From NCBI RefSeq assembly GCF_014356525.2, contig NC_052505.1, forward strand, positions 26,040,549 to 26,104,548: DNA of 64,000 nt, written 5' to 3'. The notes under the pieces were generated by a model. The model was not told where the DNA came from, did not search any database, and saw nothing but the letters and a program-made list of their open reading frames with translations. Both the position numbers and the translations under genes were made by a program. Source of the stretch: Nilaparvata lugens. Its lineage: Eukaryota > Arthropoda > Insecta > Hemiptera > Delphacidae. Within the stretch, counting starts at the first letter, position 1. Each line of letters opens with the position of its first letter. Shown one piece after another: positions 47,201 through 57,694 of this stretch.

Positions 47201-50200
47201 TTTTTGATAAAGTAATTCAATTTACCAAGAATAACTTTTCTTGAGTTATTTTTGGTCTTTTTTAATAAATTGAATAACTTTCTCAAAAATCAATATTTCA
47301 AAACACTTTTGTCTTATTAAATCAACAATACCGTGAAAAATTTATCTTCTGAATCTCATAGATTTATCTCTTACCGAATTTTAAATGTTCTGTCCCAGAA
47401 ATTTGAACTTTAAGCGCTCATATCTCAAAAAGTAATGATCGGAAAAAAATGTTTTCACGTGAAAACTTCCTCATTTTGATGGCTTGAGATATACAAATCG
47501 AAAAACTTTGAAAAATATCACCAGTAGAAAGTTCATTTTCAGCTTTTGCACAGCCTTTAAATAGAAAGCATTGATGATATTTTCATAATAAAATGCTGAT
47601 AGTTTTAAGTGAGTCCCACTATGGTAAATTTTTGTTCCATCACTTTAACTTCCAATAAACATCTTGGTCTTATTTATCGACTAGGATTAGAAGGGATACC
47701 TCTAAAGTCTAAACTAAAACAGTCTCTTATTTCAAATTGATCATTCTAAAAATAAAGACTTGGTGAAACAACTATATTGTATTGTTTTCAATGTAATGAG
47801 AATAAGTATATTTGGAGGCTCTGGATGGCTACAGAAGTGAGCAATATAATGATTGAAAGTATTTATCTATTATTTGTTCATAAGTCCTAGTCTCAAATCT
47901 GATGATTGTCCTTTGTAGAGTGTAATTGAGGTTTTTTAATTATTGAGTACATATCAAATAGCCTTACTGTCCATATTATCATAAGACGTTGAATATATTA
48001 TTAAAATCTGATGGATCCTATGGAAAATATAAGACCCCCTTACCATCTCCAATTGAACTTTTCTCCACTCCTCAATCACTTGATACAGTTCCTTCTTCCT
48101 CCTGGCAAACTTGAATCCTCTAAAACAGGAGCACACCATCGTTTGGAAGATCAAACAGGCTGGCTTGGTGGGGTAATCCAGCAACTTATCCAGATCTACA
48201 AACATTTTAAATTTTGAATCGAATTATTCAAGTACTAATTGATGGTTGAGATTTTAGTGCATTATAACTAACAGCACAGCTATAACTACATGTATTCAAC
48301 GGAGTTTACAAAGTTAATAAGAACAGGGCAACATAATAAATCGTATAAAAATCACTATCACTATGAAAATACAATTTATAAGTATATTATAGATATAGAG
48401 AAGTTCTTATAGATTGATAGAGACGTTTTCTTTTTTTCCTTTGATTCTTTTTTATTTCCAGCTTCAGATATTTCGTGTTATGTGAGCAAATAAGATACAA
48501 TAAGAACTCTGCTTCCATCCACTTAGGTTACCGCCTTATAGAAAATAGAGTTAATTTGAGTTCCAAATCAAACTGGAATATAGTGGAGAATTTGAGATTT
48601 ATGAAAGCATTTAATCGAACTTTTCAGCTACGAAATAAATTTTCTAGCTGAGAGTGAGAGCCATTTCGACATACATTCAGAAAAAAAATAAAAACGATCA
48701 GTTCATAATACTCACGAGGGTTGATAACGAGGGCAACTAGAGCTCGTGGCATATTCTTTCTCAAGTAATTGAATACATTAGTGAGATCTCTACGATGGAG
48801 TTCAGGCTGTATAGATGCATTTTTGTAACACATATGCGTGCAGTAGTCGTTGTTCCCTATTTGCATGAATACAAGCTGAAACCAAATTCAATAATATTAT
48901 TTTTAAAAATTATTAATCCAAGACACATATATTCATGAGACAATAATGTCTATTATTTCTACTCTCTGGAACAATCTATTCTCAAGAACAAGACAAACTT
49001 GAAACTTTTAAAAGATAACTAATTTATTCCAATTTTAATGAGAGAAGAACATTTTCTGCCCATTATGTTCCATGTCACTATAATATTCTACATATTTACG
49101 CTATGCTAGAATAATAATTATTAATTATTCAAGGTTGGGCTGAGGTCATTGTACCGGACAAGCTTATCAAGAATCAATCACCTCAACCTTGATCATCACT
49201 ATTAGCCTACTAGTTGTAAAAGTAATGATTGACACTTTCAAAACTTTGAAAAGTGATGGTAGCCTTCAAGGTCCATCTAAATTTTCGAAAAAGCTGTTCT
49301 CTAAGAAATAATTTGAATAGGTCTACAGTTCTGCATAGTTTTCTTGCGTCTAAGTTGGCTTAGCCTAGAGCTTAGAATAAAAGTAAATAGGATACAAGTT
49401 TGAATGCAATTTATAATAGAAGTTTTCAAAAACTCTGTAGCCAGTACTGTGTTCCAGAAAAAATAAGCATTTTTATTTGTTGTTGGTTATCCATCTTGTT
49501 TCCACTATTATTATCACTATTGAATTTTGTAAAACTTTAAAGTGAAAAAACACTCACATTCTTTGATGTGGCGACGTCCGTTTCGTGCTGGTTTCGCACA
49601 TTTTCAAGCCAAACAGAAACTGAAGTATTTAAGGTTATGAGGGTGAAATTTGGTGGGGGTGGAAGGGAGTTTTGGTGGTTAATGGAGGAGCATTTAAATG
49701 AGTTTGTCAAACAGGGTGTGGGAGGAAAAGTTGATCTGGTCATTTAGAATATCAACCGCCACCCCCACCAAATTTCACCCTCATAACCTTAAATACTTCA
49801 GTTTCTGTTTGGCTTGAAAATGTGCGATACCAGCACGAAACGGTCGTCGCCACATCAAAGAATGTGGGTGTTTTTTCACTTAAAAGTTTTACAAAATTTA
49901 ATAGTAATCATTTTTAGTTTCAAGCTATTATAACAAAACGATTAATTAACCTTCCAGTGGTTCTCGAAATCCACCCTTGGATCCGACCTCATTCTCTTGA
50001 CCAGGAGACCGGCCTGATAAACAAGGTCCTGACTTATGGCGCCAATTTCGGCCACATTGAATTGCGCTGCTCGCGCATGCGTAGTAGAGTCACCATAGGA
50101 GTAGCCGACCAGGTTTGGATTGTACTCGCGCAGTATGTTGGCTATGGTCAACACATTTCTCCAAGTGCCTTGACCGCCTGCAAAATCGAGCCACAAGCAA

Positions 50201-53200
50201 ACTATTTGGAAAATAAATAATAATTAATAAGCCGAAATAGGCTATGAGAAAGGTCGAGAAATGTGATCCTTAATATAGTAGTACCAACAAAGTAATGTAC
50301 GTCGACCGACAAGAATTCAAAAATAATCTATCATCTGAGAAGAAAACGCCAGTTGCTTCTTACTTTTTCTCTGTGTATTTATTCTGATGGTGAATTTGTG
50401 TTTGGATCAGATCGTGAGACACCTTGAAAATATGTAGCGAGGTCTACTTTAGCATATCCAATGAGAACGGATGAAAGTTAATCCGAGTAGATTCCTCATT
50501 GTTAGCAGGTAGGTACCTGAAATTTGGTGTTTCTCAAACTTATAGACATCACTTTAGGGAATTACTGGAGATTATAACCTCATGTTATGAATTTATTCTT
50601 GATTCGAAAAATGTCAATACTATACAACCCAAAATTTACTAGTTTACACGATTGACTAGCGTTTAGCCATGTTGCGCTGTTGGCATTGGCATCCTAAGGG
50701 TGAATGCAGTAAACCATTCGTCACTACTGGTAAATAATTATCAGTGAACACTTTTTCAAGTTTTTAAAAGTTCCCAAAACTTATGTTCAATATTCCACAG
50801 TAAGCTATGATGCAAGAATAAATGAATCAACAACATTATATTCGATTAGTTTTATAGAGAAATCCCCTGGAAAAAGCTACAGAATTTTGTATTAACAAAT
50901 TAATAAATGATGAAATAAACATGTTCTTTAGCCTATAAATTATTCTTTCATTCCCAATCCTATTGCATAAGAATATAACTTCAGCTATTTCAGTCAAAGT
51001 CCTCCCTTGTTTTCATAATAATTAAATAAGAGGTATATGCTAGTTCTATTTCTAAACGCTAGATCGCATACAATACACGCGTACTAGCAGCAGGAACAAA
51101 ACTGATGAGCACTCTCACTCTGGATGCGTTTAGGAACATAAATCATCAATGATAAATAAATTAGAGGACTCTTGTCCTCTAACAAGATTCTCTGATTCTC
51201 AATTTTCAATTCTGAATTAGTTCTCTTATTTCGAATTTTATATTCAAGAATCTACTAAAAATGATGGAGCTGACCTAAGGCCCAAGCTATGCCTCTGTTA
51301 TCAACAGTGGTGTGTATGACGTTGGTGCCAAGACCCCCGGTAGCCAATAGGAGGCTGTCTCCCAGGCAGCCCACTACATCAATGTCCCCCGGCATCAGTC
51401 TATGCACACTCGTCGGTTTCTCCGGCGACTGAAACCCTGTCGTATTGCACGGGAACCTCTCAATTACCTGTTGCCACTGCTATAAATTCAAAATTATCAA
51501 ATTAATGAGAAAATGTAACATGAATATAGAAACTCTATCATAGGTCTATAAAGTAAATATTTAACTGATTCTAAGTATATACAAATATTCAACAAGTGTG
51601 CCTGTTGCTTTTCATACATACACATTATCAAATTAGCCGAGACGATTGAAGCTGCGTTTTCGATTGTGCGTAAATGCCGTCGTGGACCACGTCAGGGTGA
51701 GGATCTGAGATTGGGTAGATTTCAATTTGTCTTAATAACCTAAAAGATTATGTTCAATTATGTTTTAATGGGGGAGGTTGAGTTTATACGTTTTTATACT
51801 TTGAATGGCAATATGTTTATATTATTAGAAATGTTTTGATTCTTGAATAATAGACACAAATAATGGAAAGTTATTTGATCAGCTGTTCAAGCACACTTGA
51901 AATTTGGTCTATATGAATGTCAACAATGTCGACTACGGAAGTTTACGCACAAACGAAAATGCACCTTAAGGCGTTCCACCCTTATTTCTGCTAGACATGA
52001 GAGTTTGATCTCATCAAATGACCCTCCACTTTCCATTACCCAAACACAAGCAAAAACTTATGTGGGCATCATCCTCAAAAAATATATAAATGAATAAAAT
52101 AGCCTGTCAGTAGCATGATTGGACGCTCCCTTAAACACTGAAACAGAGGATAATTTTATTTTGCATTATTCTATATAATTTTATATTACATTCAATTTCA
52201 TTGAATACTTCAAATAAAAGAGGAATCTCAATGAGTGTGGAACAATATGAGAATGATGAAATTTATAAAATTTTTTAAATGAAAGTATAAACATTTTTTG
52301 TAATGTTGATTGATGTTAAGCCCAACCGTGCAGTTTTCGCCTTGAGCAAAATTATTCATTGGACTTGACATTGAGAAATTGAGTTGGAAGATATCCAAGG
52401 TAACTAAAGAGTATAATATACCAATCAAATTTCCTAAAATTGTTGAATCAAGTATATATTTTTTGTTATTATTATCAAGTAGTCGAATAATTATTGTTCG
52501 AAAACGTTCCAATCTAAATGAATAACCTGTTAATTTGAGGAAAACTCCACAAATAAAATCTCCCAGCAGTGCTCGTGTCCATGATATTAAGAACTATCAT
52601 ACTACGAGTACATTATACGTGCTGGCCTACAATGAGTTTACGACAACCATACATTTAGTGCAGGTAATTTCCAACTTGTTCAGTATTCAAATACGCTATT
52701 TAAGTCATTTATTGCTAACAATGTTCATCAACCTGTTCTTTTACATCGTGATTTTAGCACCTAGTATTCAACAGCAATAATTTATTGCAGCAAAAATATT
52801 AAAACTGGTTCTTCACCTCTTATTGGATCCGGTTTGAGTAAAAACAAAGTTGCAGATAATTTGAATAGATTATTAATAGCTGGAAATCAACATTATACTG
52901 TCTGTGGTCTGCCAATGAAAAAAAACTAGTTACTAATAAACTCACTTATTATTGCTTTCTCTAGTATTTTTATAGACTCTTATTCAGATACTGTGCCAGC
53001 TGTTATGCTGGCAGTTAATGTTAATGAAAATATTTCATTCTAGCTGTTCCTATTTGAAGACATTTGATACTAAAATATTCATCCAGATACTGTTTCTAAT
53101 CGAAGACAGTGGCGTAGTCAGAAAAAAATTTCGGGGGGGGGGATCATAGCATTACAGTAGGAAGCACCTAAACTTTGAGGGTGACACCGGTGGGTGTGAT

Positions 53201-56200
53201 GGTATGGAATACCATACCATCAGAGGAAGGTTCGGGGGTCCTGACCCGAAAAATTTTGAAAATATACCTTGCATTTGGTGCGATTTTATGCAATCTCCAC
53301 TTGAAAACAAACATTCCATTCAAGTTTTTTGGTGATTAGTAGGCCACTTATTATTTCGTTTTTGCCTTGAAAATTTTATAGGGTTTTTGATTGAATAACA
53401 AATAGAATGGAATGGAGTAGAATTTTATTAGTCATTCAATTGTTTAGAAAAATAGTGATTTTGCAGAAGGCCTACTCATTAATAGATAAGCTAGAATGCT
53501 TAAATATTTTGGCTCCAATAAAGCACTATTTCAACCAACTTTATAGAATTAGTTTTAGCTTGAATAACATTTTTTTTAAATTTACATGATTTTTATTTGA
53601 GTGTTCAAACATACATTGTTTTTTTTGGGAGGGGGATACAGCATTTTTTTTTTAAATATTAGGGGGATGTGTCTATGTGTCCCTTCTGTCCATGGTAGAA
53701 ACTGCGCCCGTTCATCATAACTGCAAAATTTTCGGGGCTACTCTCTAGAAAAAGCTGTTGAAGCTTTATTTAAGGTTATGCATGAAACTGAATAAACTAT
53801 AATCAACTGGAGGAATATAAGCTATATTGAATTTCTTAATAATAATAGATGGTAAAAAGTGAACTAACTTTGAAGTGCTATTTGTGCTTTCTAGTGCTAG
53901 TTTCTGTATCCCCTGTTATCCAGTCCCTACGCACTAGACCACTCACTATCTATAAGAAAATAGCTCATTATTATTACCATTGCTATGCTATTTGCAGTGC
54001 TATTCTCATATCCCTTATATATTTATCGACTTACATTGCACAATCTAACGAAAATATGGCATTAGATGCTAATTTTTGAGTCTGATCCAGTCACAAAAGA
54101 ATTCAGGTTTCATTTCGGGGGGGGGATACATCCCCCCCTGGATACCTCATTGAGCTGATATGATCTCTTCAATTCTGCAAATTCCTTTCAATTCATTTGA
54201 AGGTATTTCATGGGAAGAGGTGCAACTTGAAGAGTGAATTAGCATCCCAGATAAGAATTTCTCGAGAAGGTAGCTAACTGTATCAATACATTCTTCCTTT
54301 TCAGAGATGTCATACGATTCTCAATGTACAATGTATCATTTCTTAGTATCCAAGTAAATGTCAACTTGTTGTCAAGTGCAATCAATTAAATGTCAATACA
54401 ACGATAAAAGTGAACATGAGACTTTGTCTTGATGTCTATCTATGTTCATTCCAGGTTTTGGACTTTCTCATTCAATTTTGTATTTGAGCAAGAAATACAA
54501 GCATTCTTCATTTTTTGGGCAGAGAAATTTGAAAATGATCATGATCATTTGGAATGATCTTATAATAAATTGATTCTATTTTAGTTCGTTTAGTCAAGAA
54601 AGTTGTTACCATTGAGTAGTATGAACGTAATTCCGGGCTAAGAATAATGCTAGAAGCTGTAATAGTATATTTCGCACCTAGGGCCGAAAATGGGACTTTT
54701 CTGGCTCGAAATCGGTTTTCAAGTCCGAGGCCGTAGGCCGAGGACTAGAAAAGATTGAGAGCCGGAAAAAACATTTTTGCCCATGGTTAGAACGTTATTT
54801 TTCGCTACACAGGAAAATAAACAATATATATATGAGAATAATTGTCTATTATAAGCACTTCTGAAAGCAAAAGTGGAAGGTCATAGCTCTAGGAAATCTG
54901 AGGTAATCTGAATATCAAGAAATTGTCCAAGTATTTTTATTTTTTATTCTGATTTGTCTAAATAACCTAAAAGATTATGTTCAATTATGTAAGAGGTTGA
55001 GTTTATACTTTTTATTCTTCCAAATGACAATAAGATGATATTATTATAAATGTTTTGATTATTGAATGATAAACACAAAGAATGAAAAGTTTTTGATCAG
55101 CTGTTTTAGCACACTTGAAATTTGGCCAATCTGAATGTCAACGGAAGTTTAGGTTAGAAGTTCTATCCTACTATGAAAATAGAATTATTTGAATAGTTTA
55201 TAATAGATATCTTATCTGTGTTTTATTCATCCAAATAAAATGATAGTATATTATTACAGAATACTTTATTGAATTCTAAAAGCATAAAATGATTCCGTTT
55301 ATCCACCATGTTCCATGATAAACGCTGTACTAGGAGGTTTGAGGTTAGATTCTATTATACTCTGAAAATTGAATTTGAATAGTTTATAATATCTCATTAT
55401 TTGTATTTCATTCATCCAAATAAAATGATAGTATCTTATTGCAAAAACTTTATTCAATTCTAGAAGCATAAACTGATTCCGTTTCATAAACTATTTTGTA
55501 AACACGTTCACATCAAATCAGAATCAGCTGACTTCAAGGTTATTTTACAGCCCTAGGGCCGTAAAAATTTTACCGGCCTGGTCAGAAAACTATCACTTTC
55601 GGCCTCCATATGACGCACGTAAACCAGCTCATTACATCCAAGTGGGGCGAAAAATTGTTTTCGCCACACTTGGATGTAATGAGCTGGTTTACGTTCGTCA
55701 TATGAAGGCCGAAAGTGATTGTTTTCCGACCAGGCCGGTAAAACTTTACGGCCCTAGGGCTGTAAAATGACCTTGAATAACAGCTGATCGTGTCCGATCT
55801 CACAAAAATCATAGAGAGATAATCTCATAACGACTAATAATCTATATAATTATGTATCGTGAATCGCGGTATTATGTCTATAATATATTTTATAAATTAC
55901 TGATCATAATTTAATATTTATTATTGTGTTTTTGATATCAAACAATAGAATACGATGATATCTCCATAGCCTCAACAATATAATGTTGGCTGCATTGTCC
56001 ATTGTCAGAAAGGTACGTATTGCAAGTATTTAAAAGTGAAGAATCTAATTTGAAATCAAAGTACAATAATTGTATCAATATTTAAAAGTGAGGTAGAGTA
56101 ATAGTTGTTTCTTTTTTATTATCGAATTCCACTTCTTAATGCAATACAATCAACAATAATAATAAGAAAATACAGCAGAGATCTGAAGTTTAAGGTAAGC

Positions 56201-57694
56201 CTACTGGTGAAACTCAGCCTTGACTGAAAAATTCCTAGTAATTTTTTCGTAATTAGAACTTTTAGATAATTTTTCTTCAATATTAAACCATATAGAGAAA
56301 ACATTAGGCCCACTCAAGATTGAATCTTCGAATGTTTTCTCTATGATTTAACTATTTTCAGAGCAATATTTTGTTGTGAAAATGCCGGCAAACCGACTTC
56401 TAGTTTGCCGCTATAGCCTACACTATATTATAGTAGCCTACATACGTTACCTGACTTACAGGCCTCTACGTTCAACATTACCCAATGGCCGAGAGCATAA
56501 AGGTGTAATACATCAAAGCTCAGTGAATTTTCAAACATGATCTAGGTTCGAACCTCGGTCAATGATATTTTTTTTGTCGATGAATTTCGACTTTTATTAG
56601 CTATTTTTTATATTAGTTACCGTAATTTAAATTTGAATCAATTTTTTAGATATATTTTGAGACAAAACTGTGAAATATGCAATTATATTAATTTTTTAAT
56701 CACATTATTTCAAAATAGTAATAAAAATTCTATTCATCCATCTATCCATGAGATATTGCACCAGGCACAAAGCGCGAGCTATAAAAATTCAAACAATTAT
56801 TCGAAATATTAATAGTATAAAAATATTGTCACTATTGTAAATTATTAATTAGTAATATTGAAATTAATTGACAGTGAAATTTGTCATAACCAAGATTCAA
56901 ACTATCAAAATACGCTGCTTGAATTTTATTTATTTTCCAATTTCTTCTATATTGGGAAGTTTTTTTTTGGTGTGGCGAAAAATAGCGTTCGCAACACAGG
57001 CAAAAATGTTTTTCTGGCTCTCGAACGCTTCAAGTTCTCGACTTCGTCTCGAACTTGAAACCCGCGATCTCAAGCCGGAAAACGTACATTTTCGACACTA
57101 GGTGCGAACTATACTATTTTGAGTTCCGGTTTTAATTTATTACAAAGCTAAAATTAAATTCACTTCAAACTGCCAGCATTGGTTGAATTGATTGCATTGA
57201 GGTTATTTATAGTAAATGCTGACATTCTGGAGTGATACTCACTATAGACCCAAGGGGCGTTGTTTTATTCAGGAAGTTCCACATTGTTGCACTGTTATAA
57301 GACCTCTAACATAGAAGTTCCTCAAGGTGCAGTACAAACGTTTTTGGTACAACACATAGCTTATCTCTTGATATTATTCATCGTTTTAATATCGATATGG
57401 TATGCAATTATATACAATATGAGAATAACTAATGGCAACAATGATAATATTATTAGGAAATTTTAGGAGTTCCATGGTTACATAGAACTGTTTACTTACA
57501 TCAGTTTTTTGAAGAATTTCGAAATTATTGGGGTCATAGCCCGACACCCTGTGTATGAAATCCAATACTCGCTGATGGTTTCTATTGTATTGTGGACTGA
57601 GCCAGTTGATCAGGAACTTCGGCACAATTCGATCGTCTTCTTTGTATTTTGAGGCGGCTAAGCAAGCTTCGAATAAACTTGTCACGATTAATAA
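38384..57694 (-). CDS. PLB-B: phospholipase B1-like lipase, seven exons
   Basis: Second lipase of the tandem array, same strand and same gene structure as PLB-A. Exons: 57694-57500 (possibly from an ATG at 57826), 51479-51275, 50177-49951, 48875-48716, 48195-48044, 40593-40443, 38532-38384. Junction phases are 0,1,0,1,0,1 and the joined 1239 nt close in frame at a TAG, giving about 412 residues plus any upstream start. No frameshift or stop was found. It has FPC, the canonical G-D-S-L motif, block II with FNVAE, G-N-N-D, and D-C-F-H-F-S followed by NAAWNNLIQPV. All SGNH catalytic residues are present, so it should be an active secreted or luminal lipase. Introns hold a LINE on the same strand (intron 5) and long inverted repeats (introns 1, 3 and 6). 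The start exon is the least certain part. Confidence 0.88.
39794..40025. repeat. Long inverted repeat, arms about 110 nt, loop about 11 nt
   Basis: Left arm about 39794-39904, right arm about 39916-40025, almost perfect complements (for example TTTTAAAACTCATTA and TAATGAGTTTTAAAA at the centre); only a few mismatches at the outer end. It lies in PLB-B intron 6, so PLB-B transcripts would contain a strong hairpin. Confidence 0.9.
40317..40420 (+). mobile_element. 3' end of an RTE-like LINE
   Basis: Encodes GKRDVGRPRKRWVPEQVDDQ followed by TAA (about 40319-40381), the usual C-terminal end of RTE-type ORF2 proteins, then a short GAAGAAG-rich 3' end. It ends about 20 nt before PLB-B exon 6 on the opposite strand. 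Confidence 0.7.
40443..40593 (-). CDS. PLB-B exon 6 (block V, catalytic His)
   Basis: Acceptor GTATTTCCAG, phase 0, donor T|GTAAGT in phase 1, 151 nt. Encodes FAVIPLRFGIDAY and AADCFHFSQKGNAA with the D-x-x-H catalytic pair. It lies unusually close to the RTE-like 3' end on the other strand. Confidence 0.9.
41184..41273. repeat. (AAT)n microsatellite
   Basis: About 90 nt of AAT repeats with small interruptions, in PLB-B intron 5. Confidence 0.95.
42473..45414 (-). pseudogene. LINE ORF2: endonuclease and reverse transcriptase, broken
   Basis: Starts at an ATG (45414). The endonuclease runs to about 44602: LTIIHQNIRSMNRNF, IVLSETWT, IIGDINIDIS, TDHRAVAVYL. After a frameshift comes a linker (44590-44099) with LKPWMTEGLCAAIKNRD. 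Then the RT: KNGKSPGMDGFS, NYRPVSLLS (about 43800), frameshifts near 43780 and 43595, [36 protein letters not shown] (motif B, about 43410) and FADDTALAYS (motif C, about 43310). A C-terminal part at 42766-42473 ends FKVKVKKWLLSL. All expected motifs remain, with four or five frame breaks. Confidence 0.85.
46044..46907 (-). CDS. LINE ORF1 protein (coiled coil plus RRM-like domain)
   Basis: An intact frame of 287 residues from the ATG at 46907. Residues 1-35 are charged and disordered. Residues about 35-130 have heptad-like Leu/Ile spacing (DLALAKSEIAKLRNELDRA), a coiled coil for trimerisation. Then QYSRKDCINIVGVP begins the RRM-like fold, with CHRLTG and a basic C-terminal domain. The arrangement is that of L1-type ORF1 proteins. 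It is in the same orientation as PLB-B, so pre-mRNA of PLB-B would carry this frame in an intron. Confidence 0.85.
   Translation of the reverse strand: MPPKRKGSRDEAAASDNVNQPAFPDNDQLDDNVAQRLDRKLDFIIDELKAIKSEVDEIESVIDAIKKEQKDIINSIENCFGRNSDNKKTITEQGVKIDSCIEDLALAKSEIAKLRNELDRANSEIAGVQQYSRKDCINIVGVPVQDNENIFDILKSISSFMNFDFNKDMICNCHRLTGKNREMAPPIIVRFVKNIDKQKFLQCKGKKGRILASDIGWSNDARVIYINETMSPFCKIIFNKGKELQKQGHLKYVWFKNGNVFVKADDRSKSVHISRIEDFNKLLKDKL
46931..47556. mobile_element. Harbinger-like foldback element with TTA target duplications
   Basis: About 626 nt, ends AGGCTGTGCA and TGCACAGCCT, flanked by TTA on both sides (46928-46930 and 47557-47559). Arms of about 200 nt are diverged complements of each other, sharing blocks such as TCCGATCATTACTTTTTGAG and TAAGAGATAAATC with their inverses. 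No coding sequence. The TTA duplication suggests mobilisation by a PIF/Harbinger transposase. Confidence 0.75.
48044..48195 (-). CDS. PLB-B exon 5
   Basis: Acceptor AATGTTTGTAG, joined in phase 1, donor ATG|GTAAGG, 152 nt. Encodes LDKLLDYPTKPACLIFQTM, CSCFRGFKFARRK and EEWRKVQLEM, the Cys-rich segment matching PLB-A exon 5. Confidence 0.88.
48716..48875 (-). CDS. PLB-B exon 4 (G-N-N-D block)
   Basis: Acceptor TTTGGTTTCAG, 160 nt, donor C|GTGAGT in phase 1. Encodes LVFMQIGNNDYCTHMC; G-x-N-D is the oxyanion-hole block of SGNH hydrolases. Same length and phases as PLB-A exon 4. Confidence 0.9.
49514..49907. repeat. Long inverted repeat, arms about 149 nt, loop about 96 nt
   Basis: Left arm about 49514-49662, right arm about 49759-49907, over 90 percent complementary by eye with a handful of mismatches (for example CTCACATT against AATGTGGG). 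It lies in PLB-B intron 3, 43 nt from exon 3. The long frame at 49743-49537 is a by-product. Confidence 0.9.
49951..50177 (-). CDS. PLB-B exon 3 (block II)
   Basis: Acceptor ATTTTGCAG, donor AAG|GTTAAT, 227 nt. Encodes GGQGTWRNVLTIANIL, AQFNVAEIGAI and VKRMRSDPRVDFENHWK. Same length and phases as PLB-A exon 3. Confidence 0.9.
51275..51479 (-). CDS. PLB-B exon 2 (block I, catalytic Ser)
   Basis: Acceptor AATTTATAG, phase 0, donor TTAG|GTCAGC in phase 1, 205 nt. Encodes ERFPCNTTGFQ, RLMPGDIDVVGCLGDSLLLA with the canonical GDSL Ser, and TVDNRGIAWALG. It is the intact counterpart that reveals the lost base in PLB-A exon 2. Confidence 0.9.
51650..51960 (+). repeat. Dispersed repeat, copy 1 of a pair
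   Basis: Shares long blocks with about 54945-55150 in the same orientation: AACCTAAAAGATTATGTTCA, GAAATGTTTTGATT and TTTGATCAGCTGTT, then GCACACTTGAAATTTGG. Both copies are in PLB-B intron 1. No coding function seen. Confidence 0.7.
53105..54150. repeat. Region with poly-G repeat ends
   Basis: Begins CAGTGGCGTAGTCAGAAAAA then a run of ten G, and has a GATGGTATGG palindrome near 53198-53221. Similar G-run sequences recur at about 53625 and 54115-54138. This is the look of old, G-tailed repeat ends common in insect genomes. No gene recognised; the frames at 53407-53589 and 53849-54079 have no motif. Confidence 0.45.
54660..54830 (+). repeat. Dispersed repeat, family 4, copy 1
   Basis: Contains TTCGCACCTAGGGCCGAAAA through GAGAGCCGGAAAAAACATTTTTGCC to TTTTTCGCTACACAGG. 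The reverse complement of about 56965-57110 has the same order of blocks, so the two are inverted copies in PLB-B intron 1. Confidence 0.65.
54945..55150 (+). repeat. Dispersed repeat, copy 2 of a pair
   Basis: Diverged copy of 51720-51930 (AACCTAAAAGATTATGTTCA, TTGATCAGCTGTTTTAGCAC). Confidence 0.7.
55525..55785. repeat. Long inverted repeat, arms about 128 nt, loop about 5 nt
   Basis: Left arm 55525-55652, right arm 55658-55785. The centre is GGGGCGAAAAATTGTTTTCGCC; the outer ends are CAGCTGACTTCAAGG and CCTTGAATAACAGCTG. A few mismatches show the arms have diverged. It lies in PLB-B intron 1. Confidence 0.9.
56484..56565 (+). other. tRNA-like box A and box B pair (possible SINE head or tRNA relic)
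   Basis: TGGCCGAGAGC at 56486 resembles an A box and GGTTCGAACC at 56545-56554 is a perfect B box, about 50 nt apart, as in tRNAs with a long variable arm (Leu or Ser type). I cannot fold a full acceptor stem, so a functional tRNA is not claimed. It could be the 5' head of a tRNA-derived SINE. Confidence 0.5.
56965..57110 (-). repeat. Dispersed repeat, family 4, copy 2 (inverted)
   Basis: On the minus strand it reads TTCGCACCTAGTGTCGAAAA, then GAGAGCCAGAAAAACATTTTTGCC and TTTTTCGCCACACC, the same order as 54660-54830. Confidence 0.65.
57500..57694 (-). CDS. PLB-B first recognised exon (signal-like segment)
   Basis: Donor ACTGAT|GTAAGT in phase 0. Encodes LLIVTSLFEACLAAS, a signal-peptide-like core, then WLSPQYNRNHQRVLDFIHRV and FEILQKTD, corresponding to PLB-A exon 1. 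CATTTCAG directly precedes the hydrophobic stretch, so an upstream exon may supply the ATG. Alternatively the frame stays open to an ATG at 57826 (MDLELGNRP), adding 44 residues before the hydrophobic segment. I favour the spliced version because PLB-A also has an acceptor-like GCAG at the equivalent place. Confidence 0.65.

Noticed and set aside
49537..49743. Minus-strand frame next to PLB-B exon 3
   Set aside because: It lies within the inverted repeat and its loop, with no family similarity or splice sites.
56484..56565. Functional tRNA gene
   Set aside because: Box A and box B are present, but I could not pair an acceptor stem or an anticodon arm with confidence; kept only as a tRNA-like element.
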